From: Flaccisagitta enflata
Lineage: Eukaryota > Chaetognatha > Sagittoidea > Aphragmophora
Assembly: GCA_965153355.1 (NCBI GenBank)
Contig: OZ231127.1
Location: forward strand, 76,074,001 to 76,138,000
Direction: 5' to 3'
DNA length: 64,000 nucleotides
The notes beneath the pieces were generated by a model that saw nothing but the letters and a program-made list of their open reading frames with translations, made no database searches and had not been told where the DNA came from. Shown here piece after piece: positions 59,178-64,000 of the stretch; the first letter of the stretch is position 1, and each line of letters begins with the position of its first letter. The position numbers were made by a program, and so were the translations under genes.

Positions 59178-60311
59178 TGCTCTCATTCCACCTCTTCACT
59201 GGACCACTACCAGCAGGGCATCAGGTACCGCTGACCATGTGCGATCCTTGGATGACTAGTTCAGGTTGTTGTTAGTTAGATGGTTAAAAGCTGGGGATTC
59301 AGTCTTGAAGGGGTCAGATTGGACTTAGGGAGATGATGGAAAAGGAGTTACTTTTACAAAAAGAGAAAAGAACGATCATTGGGTCAAGTGATCAGCGTCG
59401 GGTTGGGGCGGGGGGAAGGTGGGGGGGGGGTGCGGTTTCGTTGTACGCGTGGGAGTAAAAAGTCAGGAAGGAAAAAAAGAGAATTAAGTGGTGGTAAATT
59501 GGTAATACGAGAATCGAACGTTTGCGAGAATCGAACCTTAGCTCGAGGGCCAAGTATAGACTCATTCTCTCTCTCTCTCCATCATTGTTTCATGGGGGAG
59601 CCAATGGGAGGTAAAAGGGGGGGGGGGTGGTCATTCAGACTCATTCTCTCTCTCTCCATCTTTGTTTCATGGGGGAGCAAAGATGAGGGAGAGACGAAAA
59701 GATGAGGAAGAAAGCAGAAGAATGGATTAAAGTCATGGCAAGTATTTTGGGGATAAAAAATTATTGGAATGTGTACGACTCTTCACGAAATTGACGAGGA
59801 AGTCAATTGGAGGCTAGGCTGGTTATGAAAAGTTGGGAAAAAAGAGGGGTAAAAGCGAGAAGAGAGGAAAGTAAAAAGAAGGTCAGAAGCAAGAAAGTGG
59901 GCAGAAATAAACCAAAAAATAAGGTCCTTAGAAAAAGGCAAATAGCTTGACCTCAATCTCACTGGTTGTCTTTGCAATTTTTTTTACTGCACCACCCTGC
60001 TCCTCTGTTTTTTTTTCTCACTCTCTCTTTCTTTCTCCCTTTCTGCCCAACTCCCTCTCCCTCTCCCTCTCTCTTACTTATGCAATGAAAATAAATACTA
60101 TACAGTTAAGCCACTCTTTCATCCACAAATGACAGAATATATATTTTCATTTTCCCTCACCAAGAAAGGATAAGATGGATCGGTTGCCTGGGCAACGTTG
60201 TAGTGGCACATTAAGAGACAGTCCTCCATGGCATGCCCAGGGGAATCAAACCAATTGAAAGTCTGTAAGAATTTGTCCGTGTGTTTGTGTGGGCGTGTGC
60301 GCAAGCGCGCA
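59178..60311. other. Non-coding stretch with a 79-bp direct duplication
   Basis: AGACTCATTCTCTCTCTC starts copies at 59558 and 59637 that share TTGTTTCATGGGGGAGC; G-runs (59418-59429, 59619-59628) lie nearby. No exon recognised. Confidence 0.55.
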
Positions 60312-60313
60312 CG

Positions 60314-60366
<53 letters not shown>
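60312..60366 (+). repeat. (GT)n microsatellite
   Basis: About 27 units with one TTT interruption. Confidence 0.95.
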
Positions 60367-60367
<1 letters not shown>

Positions 60368-60532
60368 GTCTATCTGTATCACTTGATGACTGTGTATCAT
60401 ATGATGGTGAAGAACGCCGGGAAAGTGCGGACTAAATGATATAAAGAGAAGAAGTTGTGAAGTGCCTTGAGAGCAAATACTTGCACGAGACCAAAAGCAC
60501 GCTCCAAAACGCCTGCTATGGCCTCCAGAGAA

Positions 60533-60599
<67 letters not shown>

Positions 60600-60671
60600 G
60601 AGAGAGAGAGAGAGAGAGAGTAATGGACAAGAGAGAAGGATTCCAGACGATATAATTTTCAATTTGATGTC

Positions 60672-60723
<52 letters not shown>
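60533..60723 (+). repeat. (GA)n followed by (CT)n
   Basis: GA at 60533-60620 with one interruption; CT at 60674-60723. The two arms could pair as a hairpin across a 53-bp spacer. Confidence 0.9.
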
Positions 60724-61375
60724 TTTCTTCTCCTATCTCGTTCCCAGGAGTCCTTAGGTTTGATTTTGCGATTAAATTAAATCTAAGTTAATTTCCCACC
60801 TCGCCGATTCTGAACTTCACTACCTCTGTAAGTCTGTCTGTTTGTTCACTATCTCTGTCTCCCTCCATCTCCTTTCTGTGAGTCTGTCTGTTTGTTCACT
60901 ATCTCTGTCTCCCTCCAAGCCTCCATCTCTTCTCTGCCGATGTGTCTGTTTGTTTGTATGACTGTATCGATATCCTCATTTCCCATTGTTAGCCTCTCTG
61001 TATTAATTTTTCTCTGCTTCCATTTCACCATCTTTTTCTGCATCTCCGCCACTCAGTTCACCGTTTTTGTCTGTCCATCATGCTGCATGTGTTACTGTTT
61101 GTCGGTATGTCGATCGGTTCATCTGTCTTTCTTTCTATCCTCTGTTTGTTTTTCGGTCCATTCGTCTGTTTATCTTCTACGCTCTTCATTCTTAAAAGTA
61201 TCGCACGGATTTTTGCGGGCTTGAAAATAAACAAAAGAAAAATCTAATTTACGATGAGAGCCCATCTGCGATTTTCATCTGCAAAGATCATCTGCAAAGA
61301 TCAATAGCCAAACGCGATCAAGTTCATCAACACGAGCAACGAAAACCCACATGAATTACACTAACGCCAACATCA

Positions 61376-61378
<3 letters not shown>
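60724..61378. other. Non-coding stretch with a ~55-bp direct duplication
   Basis: GTCTGTCTGTTTGTTCACTA with following ATCTCTGTCTCCCTCCA occurs twice (from about 60832 and 60883). Nothing else recognised. Confidence 0.5.
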
Positions 61379-61613
<235 letters not shown>

Positions 61614-61842
61614 CATAAGCTTTATCTTTGTGGTTAATGTTTCCGGTCAGTACCATCATCACCGGCATAAGAATCAATGTTTGGTTGGAGTTTTTAAATC
61701 CTTTAAATCATTTCCTAATTCTAGACTTTTTTTTTTTTAATGCTTAGGTGAGACAATTGCATGCGAAAGACACTTCTGTGAGAGGTCGGGAAAAGTGACG
61801 ATAGAGACGTCAGGCTTGCGAAAAAAAAGAAAAAAAGGAATA

Positions 61843-61844
<2 letters not shown>

Positions 61845-61893
<49 letters not shown>

Positions 61894-61908
61894 GAAGAAA
61901 GAAAGAAA

Positions 61909-61992
<84 letters not shown>
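61845..61992 (+). repeat. (GAAA)n microsatellite
   Basis: About 37 units, two GGAA interruptions. Confidence 0.95.
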
Positions 61993-61994
<2 letters not shown>

Positions 61995-62333
61995 GGAAAG
62001 AAAAAAAAGAAAGAGAGAAAGAAAAGGGAGAGAAAGGGAAAGAAACAAGGAATAAATGAAAGAGAGAATAAAAGTCTTACCAAACTGCAAGGGAGGAAAT
62101 TGAAGTAAAAATTTGGACATGGACAGAAGGAACTAGTGAAACTAACAAGTGTCAAGGATAGAGAAAAGCCAAACCGCGAAATTGGTACCCGATTCACTTC
62201 TATTCCATTGCTTTAAATCATGCATACACTTTTCTCCTTACAGGCTGACAAACAGTGCAATGGCGCCAGTTTAAGACAATGTGGTCAGTCCAAACAAGAC
62301 AGATATGAACACATATGCCTCTGTCAGTAACTG

Positions 62334-62378
62334 TGTGTGTGTGTGTGCGCGTGTGTGTGTATGTGTGTGGTGGTGGTG

Positions 62379-62421
<43 letters not shown>
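62334..62421 (+). repeat. (GT)n microsatellite
   Basis: Interrupted by GC, AT and a GGTGGTGGTGCT segment. Confidence 0.95.
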
Positions 62422-62422
<1 letters not shown>

Positions 62423-63347
62423 ACAGGTTGGTATTAAAATGTGAAAAGGTCTTCAGTCTTGGGTTTAGTCCTTACTCAATCTTAACTCTCTTTGGTATCG
62501 ATTCAATTCATTCTTTTTTCCTTTTCAGGTTTTAAGTTTTATTGAACCCGAAACTTATCTGCTCTCTGTATTTTCACTTTGTCTTTGTCTTTTCTTTCCA
62601 TGAAAAGAAAGATAAACGCCGATTAAATGGACACAGAAAGATAGTTTTCACATTATTTTCTTTTTGTCCTTGCATTTACTATCTCACCCTCTTGAGTTAG
62701 GTGAAAAAAAATGACCAATAGGACGAAAAAATGATATTTCTGTCTGATTGGCAGTGCCTCTTCCCAGCGGTCTGTCATACTGTCCAACTCTTTGTCTTTT
62801 TCCTTTTGTCTCTCTCTTCTCTGGCGCGACATTTGTGTCTGCTTTGCTTCCACCGTCCTCTGCTTTTTCCTAGCCTTTATTCATTTGGGGGGCCTCAAAA
62901 ATCTTCCCCTGCCTTGCGCCCACCTTTCTATTCAAGATTTATTCCACCTTGTTTCAGAACAGATTGTTATAGCGCATAGGCCGACATTGTCACTCTTTTC
63001 TGACGTGTTATTCAAAACGAGTGTATCCTAATCCTTTCATGAATGTCCTAAGTATTGCCAAAACATTATTTGAAAAGATTAACCAATGATACATTCTTTA
63101 TTAAAACGAAGAAAGTAATTATAGCAAATGCAGAAATGTGTTAAGAATTTCTTCCCCATTATCATGATTATGTTTGTTATTCAAAACCCATTGGCGTTAT
63201 CATTGCTCTACCTGAATACATGTCATCCCAGTGTGCATTTATTCCATCCAATTATTTCCATCCTCTTCAAATATGTCGCCAAGGGCGAGAGAATTAAAAA
63301 AGTTAAGCTTTAATTAGTAGGATTTTTTTCATTTCTTATTCTTTTTT
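62422..63347. other. Non-coding stretch with no recognised feature
   Basis: No exon or element recognised. Confidence 0.5.
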
Positions 63348-63487
63348 ATTCATTCATTCATTCATTCATTCATTCATTCATTCATTCATTCATTCATTCA
63401 TTCATTCATTCATTCATTCATTCCTTCATTCCTTCATTCCTTCATTCCTTCATTCCTTCATTCCTTCATTCCTTCATTCCTTCATTA
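63348..63487 (+). repeat. (TTCA)n then (TTCCTTCA)n
   Basis: About 18 TTCA units, then about eight TTCCTTCA units, then decayed units to about 63530. Confidence 0.95.
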
Positions 63488-63931
63488 ATTCATTCATTCA
63501 TCCATTCATTTATTCATTCATTTATCTGCTTATTTATGTTTTCATCTAGTTGACTCATTCATTCTGATTTTTTTTGTTTCAGCCATTCATTGACTTTTAG
63601 GCGCTAAAGGGAAACCATTTTAACAGTGGGGGTCGTCAATTTTTGCCCTCTTATGAAATTTGGGTGGAACACGGTAATTCTATTTATTTTTTTTTTTTCA
63701 TTTTTGACATTTCCATTTTTTAGCCTTTCAGAAGCTAAATATGAATGTCGTGTGAAAAAAACCAAGGTTTTTCTTTTTTAAAAAATGCGTACATAGACAG
63801 ATGGTTTTTTTCATGGTTCCCATATCTAGAGAAAAAGGATTGGAACAAAGACGTTCAAGTAGGAAAGCTAAAGTTTTTGAGGGGAGGATTCTTGGATTCA
63901 TAGAAAGTATTTTTAAGAAATAGAAAAACAC
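63488..63931. other. Non-coding stretch with no recognised feature
   Basis: No exon or element recognised. Confidence 0.5.
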
Positions 63932-63960
63932 AAACTCACAAACACGCAAACACACACACA

Positions 63961-64000
<40 letters not shown>
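63932..64000 (+). repeat. (CA)n microsatellite, continuing past the window edge
   Basis: Interrupted at the left, pure CA from about 63967 to the last base. Confidence 0.9.

Overview
The window is eukaryotic nuclear DNA. The host gene recognised is a Roundabout (Robo) axon-guidance receptor on the minus strand. Five exons between 25079 and 35102 encode Ig2 to Ig5, and every exon junction agrees in reading phase. The wording of the Ig domains (for example LLPCEASG in Ig5 and the LMFPG stretch in Ig4) looks closest to arthropod Robo proteins as I remember them. I therefore infer an arthropod, unnamed because no search was possible. Perfect microsatellites, mostly (GA)n, (CA)n, (CAA)n and (GTAT)n, fill about 10 kb by eye, a sixth of the window.

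Layout. 1-10871 is most of an autonomous rolling-circle transposon of the Helentron (Helitron2) type, cut by the left window edge. It carries an SGNH-hydrolase-like ORF. It also carries a ubiquitin-specific-protease (USP) ORF that runs, after one frameshift in a CAA tract, into a Rep (HUH)-Pif1 helicase-endonuclease ORF. A tandem-repeat region and a terminal hairpin follow. 10872-25078 is intron-like DNA with satellites, a mariner-like MITE and short Helentron-like elements. 25079-35102 holds the Robo exons, with introns of 0.46 to 3.4 kb. 35103-64000 has no coding exon that I can support. It holds microsatellites, minisatellites, foldback elements, a 2-kb element swollen by a GTAT array, a telomere-like tract and more short Helentron-like copies.

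How the parts fit. At least ten dispersed short elements or fragments end in a small hairpin and carry a CGAC/GACGG-type tract. The better preserved ones begin AAAACAAGGCC and have a 5' subterminal box that is the inverted repeat of the 3' hairpin arm. The hairpin behind the Helentron coding region is identical, over 19 bp, to that of the short element at 53966-54184. The simplest reading is that the short elements are non-autonomous partners (HINE-like) of this Helentron family. The Helentron lies antisense to Robo, probably inside the intron that splits Ig5. The flanking Robo introns appear to be at least about 25 kb (3' side) and 29 kb (5' side) unless exons were missed.

Limits: all calls are by eye. 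Microsatellite boundaries are good to a few bases. No database comparison was possible, so novelty claims are hypotheses.
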